Assembly: GCF_013623835.1 (NCBI RefSeq)
Contig: NZ_JABKDE010000006.1
Coordinates: forward strand, 186,001-250,000
Length of the DNA stretch: 64,000 bases
Source: Brevibacterium oceani
Lineage (GTDB): Bacteria; Actinomycetota; Actinomycetes; Actinomycetales; Brevibacteriaceae
Direction of reading: 5' to 3'
The notes below the pieces were generated by a model. It was not told the origin of the DNA, did no database searches, and worked only from the letters and a program-made list of their open reading frames with translations. The translations under genes were made by a program, and so were the position numbers. Shown in pieces: positions 45,622 through 54,801 of this stretch. The stretch's first letter is position 1, and every line of letters begins with the position of its first letter.

Positions 45622-47547
45622 TCAGGCGTTCATCGTGGCTTCGAGGACGGCATCCCTGGCCTCCCGACGCTTGCGCTGCTCCTTGGGATCCGGAACCGGA
45701 ACCGCCGACAGCAGGCGCTGAGTGTAGGGGTGAACGGGATTCGACACGACCTGCGAGGACTTGCCGATCTCGACGAGGTAGCCGTGACGCATCACCGCGA
45801 TGCGTTCGGCGATGCGCTCGACGACAGCGAGGTCATGGCTGATGAACAGGCAGGCGAACCCGTAGTCCTTCTGCAGTCCCTCGAACAGATCGAGGACCTT
45901 CGCCTGCACGGACACGTCGAGCGCCGAGGTCGGCTCATCGGCGATGAGCAGCTTCGGCCGCAGGGTCAGCGCGCGGGCGATGCCGATGCGCTGCCGCTGC
46001 CCGCCCGAGAGCTCATGCGGGTACCTGTTGCGCATCGAGGTCGGCAGCTCGACCGCGGTCAGCAGCTCCTCGACCCGCTTGCTCAGCGCCGGTCCCTTCA
46101 TCTTCTCGTGGAGATAGAGCGGTTCGCCGATGGACTCACCGACGGGCAGACGCGGATTGAGCGAGGAACCGGGATCCTGGAACACGATGCCGACCTCCTT
46201 GCGCAGAGGACGCATCTGCTTGTTGCTCAGACCCTTGATGCTCGTGCCGTTGACGACCATGTCGCCTTCGACGGTGGGCAGCAGACCGAGCGCGGCACGC
46301 CCGATCGTCGTCTTGCCCGAACCGGACTCGCCGACCAGACCCACGACCTCACCAGGAGCGATCATGAGGTTGATGTGGTGGGCGGCGCGGAAGGCCTTCT
46401 TCCGCCCCGACGCCGGATATTCGATCGCGGCATCCCGCAGCTGCAGTGCAGACGGCTTCGAGAAGTCCGCCTGCGAACCGGGATGGTAGTACGTGTCCGT
46501 CGAATCCATCTCGATCTCGGGACGCTCCGTCTCGCTCGCCTGCGCACGGGCCTCGGCCAGCGCCATGTCCGCCTCCGCGGCCATCGAGATTCCGTCCGTG
46601 CCGGCACCGGCATCCGACAGACCCACCGGATCCGAAGCATGATCGGCCTGATCGCTTCCGATATCGCTCAGCGATGCTTCGACATCGTCGAGGGTGGTGC
46701 CGAACGCCTCCCCCTCAGCGCCGGCGCCGAGGTGGGGCACCGCGTCGAGGAGCTGCTTGGTGTACGGGTGCTGCGGCTGATAGAAGATCTCCTCCGCCGT
46801 TCCCGCTTCGACGACCTTGCCCGCCCGCATGACGATGATGCGATCGGCCATATCGGCCACCACGCCCATGTCGTGGGTGATGAGGATGATGCCGGCGTCA
46901 AGCTTCGACTTCAGCTCACGCATGAGCTTGAGGATCTCGGCCTGCACCGTCACGTCCAGTGCCGTGGTCGGTTCGTCGGCGATGAGCAGCTTCGGCTGAC
47001 AGGCGAGGGCCTGCGCGATCATGATGCGCTGACGCTGACCGCCCGAGAGCTGGTGCGGGAACGAGTGGAACCGATCCTCAGGGTCCGGGATCTCGACGAG
47101 GCGCATGAGCTCGAGAGCTCGCTCTTTGGCCTCGTTGGGTCCGATGTCGAGGTGGACGCGCAGCGTCTCGACGATCTGGTAGCCGGCGGTGTAGACCGGG
47201 TTGAGGGCGGTCATCGGCTCCTGGAAGATCACGGAGATCTCATTGCCGCGCACGTTCTGCATCTTCTCCGGAGGCATCCCGATGAGCTCACGGCCGCTGA
47301 GCTTCGCCGATCCCGTGGCGCGACCGTTGCTCGGCAGGAGTCCGAGCAGGGACATGCTCGACTGCGACTTCCCGGAGCCGGATTCGCCGACGATTGCCAG
47401 AACCTCGCCGGCGTTGACCGTGTAGTCGAGGTGTTCGGCGGCCATCCACCATTCGTCGCTGACCCAGAACTGGACGCCGAGGTCCTTGACCTCGAGGATC
47501 GGGGACCCTTTCTTCGGCTGGGTATCGGCTGTCTTCTCAGCCATCAC
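45622..47547 (-). CDS. Fused double-ATPase subunit of a peptide/nickel-type ABC importer
   Basis: 641 residues, two complete ABC modules equivalent to DppD plus DppF. Module 1 (about 15-260): Walker A GESGSGKSQ, signature LSGGQRQRI, Walker B LLIADEPTTALD, switch THD. Module 2 (about 370-625): GESGSGKTT, LSGGQRQRI, LLIADEPTSALD, SHD. An acidic linker of about 90 residues joins them. HPYTKQLLDAVP and HPYTQRLLSAVP are the oligopeptide-ABC C-terminal motifs. GTG 47547 overlaps the permease stop as GTGA; ATG 47544 is also possible. It is the last gene of the importer operon. Confidence 0.92.
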   Translation of the reverse strand: MMAEKTADTQPKKGSPILEVKDLGVQFWVSDEWWMAAEHLDYTVNAGEVLAIVGESGSGKSQSSMSLLGLLPSNGRATGSAKLSGRELIGMPPEKMQNVRGNEISVIFQEPMTALNPVYTAGYQIVETLRVHLDIGPNEAKERALELMRLVEIPDPEDRFHSFPHQLSGGQRQRIMIAQALACQPKLLIADEPTTALDVTVQAEILKLMRELKSKLDAGIILITHDMGVVADMADRIIVMRAGKVVEAGTAEEIFYQPQHPYTKQLLDAVPHLGAGAEGEAFGTTLDDVEASLSDIGSDQADHASDPVGLSDAGAGTDGISMAAEADMALAEARAQASETERPEIEMDSTDTYYHPGSQADFSKPSALQLRDAAIEYPASGRKKAFRAAHHINLMIAPGEVVGLVGESGSGKTTIGRAALGLLPTVEGDMVVNGTSIKGLSNKQMRPLRKEVGIVFQDPGSSLNPRLPVGESIGEPLYLHEKMKGPALSKRVEELLTAVELPTSMRNRYPHELSGGQRQRIGIARALTLRPKLLIADEPTSALDVSVQAKVLDLFEGLQKDYGFACLFISHDLAVVERIAERIAVMRHGYLVEIGKSSQVVSNPVHPYTQRLLSAVPVPDPKEQRKRREARDAVLEATMNA

Positions 47548-48575
47548 TTCGCCCCTTTCTGCGCCATGCGCTCGGCTTTCTTCATCTTCCTCCAGCTCGG
47601 GATGGTCTTCATCCGCGGGTCGAACGCATCACGCAGACCGTCGCCGATGAAGTTCACGCACAGAGCGATGACGATGATGAACAGACCGGGCCACCAGAAC
47701 AGCCACGGACGAGTGGCGAAAGAGGTCTGGTACTCACTGATGAGCTGGCCCAACGAGATGCCGGGCGGCTTGATGCCGAAGCCGAGGTACGACAGCGAGG
47801 CCTCGAGCACGATCGCCTGGCTCATGATCAGCGTCGTGTTGACGATGATCACGCCCATGGCGTTGGGCAGCATGTGCTTGAACATGATCCGGAAGTCACT
47901 TGCTCCGGCCACGCGGGCCGAGTCGACGAACTCACGTTCGCGCAGAGACATGAAGTCACCGCGGACGAGGCGGGCGAGGCCGACCCAGAGGATGCAGCCG
48001 AGAGCCACACCGAGCAGCGGGCCGTTCGCTCCGCCGACGAGGACGCCGAGGATCGAACCGACGACGATGACCGGGAGGATGACGAAGCCGTCGGTGATGC
48101 GCATGAGCACCGAATCGACCCAACCGCGGTAGTAGCCGGCGAGTGCTCCGACGATCGTGCCGATGATGAGACACACGATGCCGATGACGAACATGACGAT
48201 CAGCGAGATCTGTGTCCCCTTCATCACTCGGGCGAAGTTGTCGCGCCCGATCTCATCCTGTCCGAACGGATGGTCACCGGGAGAGAAGATGTTCGACAGC
48301 GACCAGGTCGGTGCGCCGCCGGGGTTGACCACGGGGCCCGAGGCGGTGTGGGTGAACTTCCACCACCCGGGCACAGCGCCGAAGCCCTGGGCGCTGAAGG
48401 CGAAGATCGCCACCAGCACGAGGACGACGATGCTGATCATCGCGCCTTTGTGGCGGAGGAACTTGCGCAGTACGATCTTGCCCTGCGACAGGCCTTCGGT
48501 TTCCTTCGACTCGATCGCATTGTCCCCGACTTCGTCGAGCGCGAGAGCGTTCTGATTGTCGTTGTTGGTACTCAT
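47544..48575 (-). CDS. ABC importer permease, DppC type
   Basis: 343 residues. A cytoplasmic N-terminal tail leads to a first helix at about 37-58, an outer loop, then five helices. The ATPase-docking EAA loop is RLVRGDFMSLREREFVDSAR followed by GASDFRIMFKHMLPNAMG. The domain FGQDEIGRDNFARVMKGTQIS is the typical DppC/OppC N-terminal signature. It is second permease of the operon and overlaps both neighbours (ATGA upstream, GTGA downstream), so all three are probably translated together. Substrate probably short peptides; not provable from sequence. Confidence 0.92.
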   Translation of the reverse strand: MSTNNDNQNALALDEVGDNAIESKETEGLSQGKIVLRKFLRHKGAMISIVVLVLVAIFAFSAQGFGAVPGWWKFTHTASGPVVNPGGAPTWSLSNIFSPGDHPFGQDEIGRDNFARVMKGTQISLIVMFVIGIVCLIIGTIVGALAGYYRGWVDSVLMRITDGFVILPVIVVGSILGVLVGGANGPLLGVALGCILWVGLARLVRGDFMSLREREFVDSARVAGASDFRIMFKHMLPNAMGVIIVNTTLIMSQAIVLEASLSYLGFGIKPPGISLGQLISEYQTSFATRPWLFWWPGLFIIVIALCVNFIGDGLRDAFDPRMKTIPSWRKMKKAERMAQKGAK

Positions 48576-50116
48576 GCATTCACTCGGATTCTCGGGTCGA
48601 GGACGGCGTAGAGGAAGTCCGCGACCAGGTTGGCGATGATGGCGAGCAGACCCGTGATCAGGATGTAGGCCATGACGGGATCGAGCTCGGCCTGTCTCAG
48701 CGAGTCGATGAAGAGCTTGCCCATGCCGTTCCAGCCGAAGATCGTCTCAGTGATCACGGCGCCGCCGATCATTGTGATGATGTCGACGGGAACGACCGAG
48801 GCCAGCGGCAGCAGCGCATTGCGCAGCGCGTGCCGCATGATCACCGTGCGCTCGTTGAGACCTTTGGCTCGTGCCGTGCGGATGTAGTCCTGTCCCATCA
48901 CTTCGAGCATCGAACCGCGCGTGTAACGGGTATACGAGGCGAATGAGATGAGGACGAGGGCGATCGACGGCAGCAGCAGGTGCGTGAACGAGTCGAGGTT
49001 CGTGATCCAGAAGTCGCCGTCGATGTTCGGTGCCGAGGCACCGATCGTGGCGATCGGACGATTGTTGATAGCCGGATCGTCCGAATACTCCTGCCATCCC
49101 TGCAGCACCCGGTCGGCGAAGATGAGGACGGCGATGATGATGGCGGTGAAGCTCGTCGTGCGTGCGGTGTCCCACGGGTCAGGCCCGCGGAAGGCGAGCC
49201 CGACGCCGATGGCGATTGCAACGGCGATGATGAGGAGGCCGAACATCCACAGCCAGTTCATTCCGACGTAGTAGAAGAGGTTCTGCAGAGGCCAGTAGAG
49301 GAGCGCACCGATGACCACCGTGGCCAGCGAGGCATAGAGCACGCGACGGTTCTTCAGACCGGTCGACAGAAATGTCATGACGATGGCCGCGCCGGCTCCG
49401 ATGACGATGACGCCGACGAGACCGATGCTCGGGTGCTGCATCCAGCCGCTGGCGAGAATGTAGTAGACCGTGGCAAAGGTGATGAGCGTGGCGGCCGCGA
49501 AACTGATGAGGCGTCGCTTCCCGCTGCCGCCGAGAGCCCCCATCCAGAACAGTCCCATCGCCACACAGGCGATGATGATCGGCCACCAGGAGTCGAGCGT
49601 CGGATCGTTGATGAAGTTGTTGATGTCGATCGCACCGTACTGCTTGAGCAGCACTGCCACCCAGAAGACCGGCAGTGAGTAGAGGAGGAACGAGACGAAG
49701 GTGATGAAGTAGTCGAAGCCCGAGTACTGGCGGATCGCCGAGATCATTCCGACGGCGATGCCGAGGACGATGGCCACGAGTGTCGAAGCGGTGATGAGCT
49801 TGATCGTGTTGACGATTGCGCCCTGGAGCTGGTCGGTGACTTCCTGACCGGACTTCCAGGCGATGCCGAAGTCACACTGGCCGATGGCGCATCCGCCCAC
49901 ACCGGCCAACCACTTGAAGTAGCGGACGACCGCAGGAGTGTCGAGGTCGAGGAGTCGGCGACGCGACTCGTAGAGTGCCTCGATGTTCGGAGAGGTGCTC
50001 GCCCGCAGGTCCCAGAAGAAGTCGAGAGCGACGTTGAGCAGCAGGTAGAGGACGAAGGTGACGACGAGGAGCACGAGTGCCGTCGACAGCAGTCGTCGGA
50101 GGATGAATCTGATCAT
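48572..50116 (-). CDS. ABC importer permease, DppB type, with a large membrane insert
   Basis: 514 residues against about 310-340 usual for DppB/OppB. The first 160 residues are standard (MIRFILRRLLSTALVLLVVT, then ITASTLVAIVLGIAVGMISA), as are the last 150, with EAA loop YTRYTRGSMLEVMGQDYIRT and NALLPLASVVPVDIITMIGG. Residues about 165-365 are extra and contain about six hydrophobic stretches, for example WWPIIIACVAMGLFWMGALG and LWMFGLLIIAVAIAIGVGLA. The insert lies between two core helices. It overlaps the next gene by ATGA. Long DppB forms occur in other actinomycetes; the role of the insert is unknown. Confidence 0.9.
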   Translation of the reverse strand: MIRFILRRLLSTALVLLVVTFVLYLLLNVALDFFWDLRASTSPNIEALYESRRRLLDLDTPAVVRYFKWLAGVGGCAIGQCDFGIAWKSGQEVTDQLQGAIVNTIKLITASTLVAIVLGIAVGMISAIRQYSGFDYFITFVSFLLYSLPVFWVAVLLKQYGAIDINNFINDPTLDSWWPIIIACVAMGLFWMGALGGSGKRRLISFAAATLITFATVYYILASGWMQHPSIGLVGVIVIGAGAAIVMTFLSTGLKNRRVLYASLATVVIGALLYWPLQNLFYYVGMNWLWMFGLLIIAVAIAIGVGLAFRGPDPWDTARTTSFTAIIIAVLIFADRVLQGWQEYSDDPAINNRPIATIGASAPNIDGDFWITNLDSFTHLLLPSIALVLISFASYTRYTRGSMLEVMGQDYIRTARAKGLNERTVIMRHALRNALLPLASVVPVDIITMIGGAVITETIFGWNGMGKLFIDSLRQAELDPVMAYILITGLLAIIANLVADFLYAVLDPRIRVNA

Positions 50117-50151
50117 AATGGGGGTTCCGTTTCAATCTTCCGAAAACGCCG

Positions 50152-50180
50152 CTGTGGGGATCACACAGTGATCCCCACAG
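50152..50180 (-). terminator. Intercistronic hairpin between binding protein and permease genes
   Basis: Positions 50152-50164 and 50168-50180 pair perfectly (13 bp) around ACA. It lies in the 104-bp gap between the binding-protein stop and the permease start. Such hairpins let partial read-through, so that the binding protein is made in excess, and protect its mRNA 3' end. Confidence 0.75.
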
Positions 50181-50220
50181 TAGGCTTGGGTGGAGAAGAA
50201 CCGATCGCGTCAGTCGCGGA

Positions 50221-52026
50221 TCAGTTGACTTCCCACTCCCAGTAGTTCCAGAACATCGTCGGCGACACAGCAGTCGACTTCACGTTCTTGACGCTGTCAC
50301 GATAGATCGTCAGTTCGGGGAACTGGAAGATCGGAGCGCCGAAGGCGTCCTCGCTCAGCTGCTTCTCCATGTCGATGAGCAGATCCTGTTGCTGGTCCTC
50401 CTCGGACACGAGCAGCTTGTCGAGGATCTTGTTCATCTTCTTGTTCGAGTAGCCGCCGTAGTTGTTCTGAGCACCGGTGCGGAAGTTCGCATCGTTCTCC
50501 GTCACTCCGGTGCCCTCGGACTGCCAGCCGAACAGCGAGACGTCGTAGGTGCCGTCACCGAGGCGGGTGCCCCAGTTGACGTCGCCGACGTCCTTGATCT
50601 TGAAGCCGGCCTTCTCGGCCGATTCCTTGATCAGCTGGAACTCCTGCTGACGACGCGAGTTCGTGTTGTCGTACATGACGCGGACCGTCGGAGCGTCGGC
50701 ACCAGCTTCCTTGAGCAGCTTCTTCGCTTCGTCGATGTCGACCTTGGTCGCATCGGCAACACCGTTCTCCTTGGTGATCGCGTCATACATCGGCGAACCG
50801 GGGACCTGCGAATAGGAATCGCGGGTGACGGCCTTGTCGTTGAGAGGCTTGATGATCTTGTCGACGATGTCTTCGCGCGGGAGAGTCTTGAGGAAGGCCT
50901 GGCGGACCTTCTTCGCCTTCTCTTCGTCACCGCCGTTCGCCTCGGGATCGAAGGGGCCCTTGTTGTCGAACGTGAAGTCGACGTGCTCATAGGTGGCGCC
51001 GTCCGCGGCATCGACGTTGACTCCGTCGAGCTTTTCGGCAGCGGAGAGGACGTCGGCGGTCGCCTGCGGCTGGGTCATATCGACCTCGCCGTTCTCGATC
51101 GCCTGGATCATGGCCATCGGATCGCCGTTGTAGCGGACCGTGACGGTCTTGACCTTCGGCTTGACCGGTCCGGTGTACTTGTCGTCGAGTTCGAGGGTGA
51201 CGTACTGACCCTCTTCGAACTTCGTCATCTTGTACGGGCCGTTGTGGACGAGCAGGTCCTCGTCGTCCGGCATCGAGGTGAAGTCGAACCCGGTGTTCCA
51301 GGTGTTCGAGATCTTCGAGAGCTTCTCGGTGTCCTTGTCCTTGATGGCATCGAGGATCGCCTGCTTGCCCTTTTCGGCATCGTCGATGCCCAGGGCCTTC
51401 TTCGCCACGATGTGAGCGGGCAGACCGACGCCGTCGGCCCCGGTGCCGAATTCCGTCTGCCAGTCAGCGTAGGGCTTCGAGTACTCGAGCGTGATCTCTT
51501 TGCCGTCGTCGGAGATCTCCGGGAACTTCTTCACCAGAGCCGAACCCGCGGTGGAGGAATCGAAGTAGACGGTCTTCGCGTCGTTCTTCTTCACCGATCC
51601 GTCGTCTTTGTTGTTCGATTCGACGGTGTTGAAGTTCGCCGAGGTGCCTGCCCAGGTCAGGGCGAGGTCCGCTGCGTCGACGGGGGTTCCGTCGGACCAC
51701 TTGGCATCGTCGTTGAAGGTGTACTTGACCTTCAGGGGATCTTCCGAGACCTGTTCGACCTTGCCGAGGGCTCCGTCCTGGACCTCGAGGTCACCGTCGT
51801 AGTACCCGAAGTTGTCATTCATCATGTAGGTGAGAATGGCGTTCGAGGTCGCATTGCCGTTCGCGGTCAGAGTGTTCATCGAACGGAAGGATTCGTTCCA
51901 TCCGATGTTGACGGCAGTGTCCTTCGATGAGTCACTGTCGTCGCCTCCGCCAGGGGGTGTGCAGGCGGTGAGCACCATAGCGGCTGCGGCAACTGAGGCG
52001 CCGGCCGCGAGGAAGCGCTTTTTCAC
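50221..52026 (-). CDS. Peptide-binding lipoprotein of the ABC importer (SBP family 5)
   Basis: 601 residues. A lipoprotein signal is clear: MKKRF, a hydrophobic run, then the lipobox VLTAC at about 18-22, followed by a Gly/Asp/Ser linker. The mature part is a family 5 binding protein (GWNESFRSMNTLTANGN; KVKYTFNDDAKWSDGTPVDA; the late segment FNWxxGTRLGDGTYD-like). It should capture peptides outside and hand them to the permeases. Start GTG 52026 has AAGGAGAG five bases upstream. It is the first gene of the operon. The upstream 259-bp region includes an imperfect GCGCCCC/GGGGTGC hairpin at about 52069-52086. Peptide specificity is inferred from family only. Confidence 0.92.
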   Translation of the reverse strand: MKKRFLAAGASVAAAAMVLTACTPPGGGDDSDSSKDTAVNIGWNESFRSMNTLTANGNATSNAILTYMMNDNFGYYDGDLEVQDGALGKVEQVSEDPLKVKYTFNDDAKWSDGTPVDAADLALTWAGTSANFNTVESNNKDDGSVKKNDAKTVYFDSSTAGSALVKKFPEISDDGKEITLEYSKPYADWQTEFGTGADGVGLPAHIVAKKALGIDDAEKGKQAILDAIKDKDTEKLSKISNTWNTGFDFTSMPDDEDLLVHNGPYKMTKFEEGQYVTLELDDKYTGPVKPKVKTVTVRYNGDPMAMIQAIENGEVDMTQPQATADVLSAAEKLDGVNVDAADGATYEHVDFTFDNKGPFDPEANGGDEEKAKKVRQAFLKTLPREDIVDKIIKPLNDKAVTRDSYSQVPGSPMYDAITKENGVADATKVDIDEAKKLLKEAGADAPTVRVMYDNTNSRRQQEFQLIKESAEKAGFKIKDVGDVNWGTRLGDGTYDVSLFGWQSEGTGVTENDANFRTGAQNNYGGYSNKKMNKILDKLLVSEEDQQQDLLIDMEKQLSEDAFGAPIFQFPELTIYRDSVKNVKSTAVSPTMFWNYWEWEVN

Positions 52027-52273
52027 GTTCTCTCCTTGTTGTCTTAGGGCGAGTCACCCTCGTACGTGCGCCCCAAAGCCGGGGTGCATTCCGATCACAG
52101 AATCCGGGACAGGACAATCCGATCCGGATATGATCGCGTTCATGCTTTTCACATGGATTGCCTCAAAGTTAATTCACTCCCGACTGTGACTGAGTCCACA
52201 TAATGAGCATTCTCGGCAATCGTTACCGTTTCGAGACCGAGGAAACATGCAAGAAATCTCAAGTCTCAGTGGA

Positions 52274-52279
52274 TAGGAT
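52274..52279 (+). promoter_or_regulatory. -10 TAGGAT, leaderless promoter
   Basis: TAGGAT followed by GTTCAG and GTG 52286. The predicted transcription start is the G of the GTG codon. Confidence 0.5.
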
Positions 52280-52285
52280 GTTCAG

Positions 52286-52876
52286 GTGGTTAACAGTGAG
52301 ATGGATCGCAATTCAGCGGGTCGTCAGCCGACTTTCGTGAGGACGACGAGCTCGACGGTGCTGTTCGTCGTCGTCGGCGGGCTCTGCGCCGTCGGAGTCG
52401 CCTCGATCGCGATCGGCGACTTCACGATGCGCGGACTCGCCATCGCCGGGATCCCCATCGCCGTCGGCGCCCTCGTCTACGTGCTCTACAGGTACCCGCG
52501 GGTCGAGCTCCACCACCGGCAGCTCGTCCTCGTCAATCCGCTCCGGACCGTGACCGTCCCGTGGAATCTCGTCGACGGCTTCGACACGCACTTCGGCCTC
52601 GGAGTGCGCACGCATGAGAAGACCTTCTCCTCCTGGCCGTTGGCCGGCAAGGGGAAGAAGTGGGAGAAGGACGAGCACGACATGCGCCGACTCGTGGACG
52701 ATCCGAATCCGGCCGTCGACACCGTCCTCGACCGCTACGCCGGTCTCAGCGACGACGAATTGGCCAACCCCGGCGGGAAGCGGACGATTCAGCGGGAGTG
52801 GAACCTCGGCATCATCGTCGCAGGTCTGCTCGCCCTCGCGTGGGCTGTGCTCGGCATCGCGGCCCTGCCGAGCTGA
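52286..52876 (+). CDS. Small membrane protein with PH-like domain
   Basis: 196 residues. Two helices at about 22-44 and 48-66 precede a bacterial PH-like domain (about 68-115), seen in YPRVELHHRQLVLVNPLRTV and VPWNLVDGFDTHFGLGV. A third helix at about 174-194 ends the protein. This layout is common in actinomycetes and has no assigned role. GTG 52286 is set by the leaderless -10; it reads divergently from the binding-protein gene. It converges with the MBL hydrolase, with 3 bp between stops. Confidence 0.8.
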   Translation: MVNSEMDRNSAGRQPTFVRTTSSTVLFVVVGGLCAVGVASIAIGDFTMRGLAIAGIPIAVGALVYVLYRYPRVELHHRQLVLVNPLRTVTVPWNLVDGFDTHFGLGVRTHEKTFSSWPLAGKGKKWEKDEHDMRRLVDDPNPAVDTVLDRYAGLSDDELANPGGKRTIQREWNLGIIVAGLLALAWAVLGIAALPS

Positions 52877-52879
52877 TCA

Positions 52880-53533
52880 TCACCAGCCGCGTTCGCGCCA
52901 CTCCCCCAGCTTCGGCCGCTCCTCGCCCACTGTCGTCGAGGCACCGTGGCCCGGCAGCACCAGCGTGTCATCGGGCAGCTCTGTGAAGACCCGTTCCTCG
53001 AGATCGTCCATGAGCGAGGTGAAGTCCTCACTCGACCAGGTCTTGCCGGGTCCGCCCGGGAACAGTGAATCTCCGGAGAACAGGATCGTCCTGCCCCCGT
53101 CGCGCAGCAGCAGCGCGATCGAGCCCGGGGTGTGCCCGTGCAGCCCGATCGCCTGCAGGACGAAGCCGCCGAAGTCTCCGACGTCGAGGTGGTCAACCGA
53201 ATGTGCGATCTCCACGCCTTCGGCTTCAGCGATGGCGGCCGCGTCGTCGGCTCCGGCGATCGTCATCGCCTCCGGATACTTCGCCGAGGCTGCCGGCAGG
53301 GCGCGGATGTGATCCCAGTGCTGGTGGGTGGTGATGATCGCCCGCAGCTGCGGCTGCGCCTCGGCGTCCGCGGCTCCGGCGGTGACGAGGTCGGTGATCG
53401 CGTCGATGTCGTCGGCGGCGTCGATGAGCACCTGCGATCCGGTCTCCTTGGCCGTGATCAGGTAGACGTTGTTCTCCATCTCGGACACTGCGACTGAGCG
53501 GATGACGACGTGTTCGGTCTCGATCGTGTTCAT
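52880..53533 (-). CDS. Metallo-beta-lactamase-fold hydrolase (glyoxalase II-like)
   Basis: 217 residues. THQHWDHI near residue 72 supplies the zinc-binding HxHxDH set with one change (the first His-x-His is HQH). HGHTPGS, FSGDSLFPGG and LVLPGHG complete the metal site. The size and HTPGS match small glyoxalase II-like enzymes, so the substrate is probably a thioester or similar small ester. GAGGAG lies seven bases before ATG 53533. It follows the old yellow enzyme gene by 52 bp on the same strand and probably shares its transcript, hinting at a detoxification pair. Confidence 0.85.
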   Translation of the reverse strand: MNTIETEHVVIRSVAVSEMENNVYLITAKETGSQVLIDAADDIDAITDLVTAGAADAEAQPQLRAIITTHQHWDHIRALPAASAKYPEAMTIAGADDAAAIAEAEGVEIAHSVDHLDVGDFGGFVLQAIGLHGHTPGSIALLLRDGGRTILFSGDSLFPGGPGKTWSSEDFTSLMDDLEERVFTELPDDTLVLPGHGASTTVGEERPKLGEWRERGW

Positions 53534-53585
53534 TTCCGTACTCCTCTTCTCATTGTGGTCTGACACTTCGCTGTGGGCTGACGCT

Positions 53586-54656
53586 TCACCAGGCTCCGCG
53601 CGTGTATTGGGGCGGATAGGGACCGGGCTCGACACCGAGGATGTGGGCAGCCTTCTGCGGCCACGAGGGTTCGCGCAGCGCGGCGCGGGCCATGAAGATC
53701 GCATCGGCCTGGCCGGTGCTCAGGATCGTCTCGGCCTGCTGCGGGTCGGTGATGAGTCCGACGGCACCGGTCGGCACGCCCTCAGCATGCACCGCAGCGG
53801 CCAGGGACACCTGGTAGCCGGGGCCGATGGGGATCCGCACGGGGTAGTTGCCGCCGGAGGAGACGTCGACGAGGTCGACACCTGCCTCGGACAGACCGCG
53901 GGAGACCTCGGCCGCCTCGGCGATGTCGAAACCGCCCTCGTGCCATTCGCTGGCCGAGATGCGCACGAAGACGGGAATCTCCTCGCCGACCTCGGCGCGG
54001 ACGGCCCCGTAGACCTCGTTGAGCATGCGGGAACGCCCGGCAAGGTCAGCGCCGTAGTCGTCGGTGCGCTGGTTCGACAGCGGGGAGAGGAAGGAATGCA
54101 GCAGATAGCCGTGGGCGGCGTGGATCTCGACGAGATCGAACCCGGCATCGATCGCACGGCGCGCGGCCGCGGCGAAGGCGGCGACGACCTCGGCGATGTC
54201 CCCACGCGTCATCTCCGTCGGTTCGGCCAGCTGCGGGTAGGCGATCGGACTGGCACCAAGCGTCGGCCAGCCACCATCGGATTCGGGGACACTGCCCTTG
54301 GGCTCACCGGTGAAGGGACGATAGGTGCTCGCCTTGCGCCCGGCGTGGGCGAGCTGGACGCCGATGACGCTGCCCTGGGAATGGACGAAGTCGACGACGG
54401 CCGACCCCGATTCGGCCTGTTCATCATTCCAGATCCCCGCGTCCTGAGGAGAGATGCGCCCTTCGGGGACGACGGCGGACGCCTCCGTGAGGATGAGTCC
54501 GAACCCGCCCTGCGCTCTGGCACCGAGGTGGACGAGATGCCACGGACCGGGCATGCCGTCCTCGGCCTCGCAGGAGTACTGGCACATCGGGGCCAGCCAG
54601 ATGCGGTTGGGGATCTCCGTGCCGCGCAGAGTGAGCGGTTCGAACAGCTGAGTCAT
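53586..54656 (-). CDS. NADH:flavin oxidoreductase, old yellow enzyme family (YqjM/NamA type)
   Basis: 356 residues, a single FMN TIM barrel. It reduces activated C=C bonds, often of reactive enones. RIWLAPMCQYSC includes the YqjM-type cysteine (about residue 25) that tunes the flavin; HLGARAQGGFGLILTEA and HAGRKAST bind FMN, and EIHAAHGYLLHSFLSPLSNQ carries the His pair and the following active-site residues. R in the C-terminal FMARAALREP is typical. The start ATG 54656 fits a leaderless message with CAGACT upstream. Likely cotranscribed with the MBL hydrolase. Confidence 0.93.
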   Translation of the reverse strand: MTQLFEPLTLRGTEIPNRIWLAPMCQYSCEAEDGMPGPWHLVHLGARAQGGFGLILTEASAVVPEGRISPQDAGIWNDEQAESGSAVVDFVHSQGSVIGVQLAHAGRKASTYRPFTGEPKGSVPESDGGWPTLGASPIAYPQLAEPTEMTRGDIAEVVAAFAAAARRAIDAGFDLVEIHAAHGYLLHSFLSPLSNQRTDDYGADLAGRSRMLNEVYGAVRAEVGEEIPVFVRISASEWHEGGFDIAEAAEVSRGLSEAGVDLVDVSSGGNYPVRIPIGPGYQVSLAAAVHAEGVPTGAVGLITDPQQAETILSTGQADAIFMARAALREPSWPQKAAHILGVEPGPYPPQYTRGAW

Positions 54657-54662
54657 GGCTCA

Positions 54663-54668
54663 AGTCTG
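54663..54668 (-). promoter_or_regulatory. -10 CAGACT, leaderless promoter of the old yellow enzyme gene
   Basis: Minus-strand CAGACT then six bases and ATG 54656. Nearby, GTGTCCGACAC at 54692-54702 is a short perfect palindrome that could be a regulator site just upstream of the promoter. Confidence 0.45.
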
Positions 54669-54801
54669 CCAGTTCGCGACCAGGTCAGACAGTGTCCGAC
54701 ACATTCCGGACCGAGTTCGCGGCTGCGGGTCCGCTGCGATGCTGGCCGGGAGTGCGTGGGCGTGCCCCCGACCTCGTCGGCGCATTCCGTCAGTCATCGT
54801 C

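Noticed and set aside
43597..48132. Long open frames antisense to typA and to the ABC ATPase and permease genes
   Set aside because: The opposite strand encodes unmistakable families with ribosome sites; these frames show no protein-like features.
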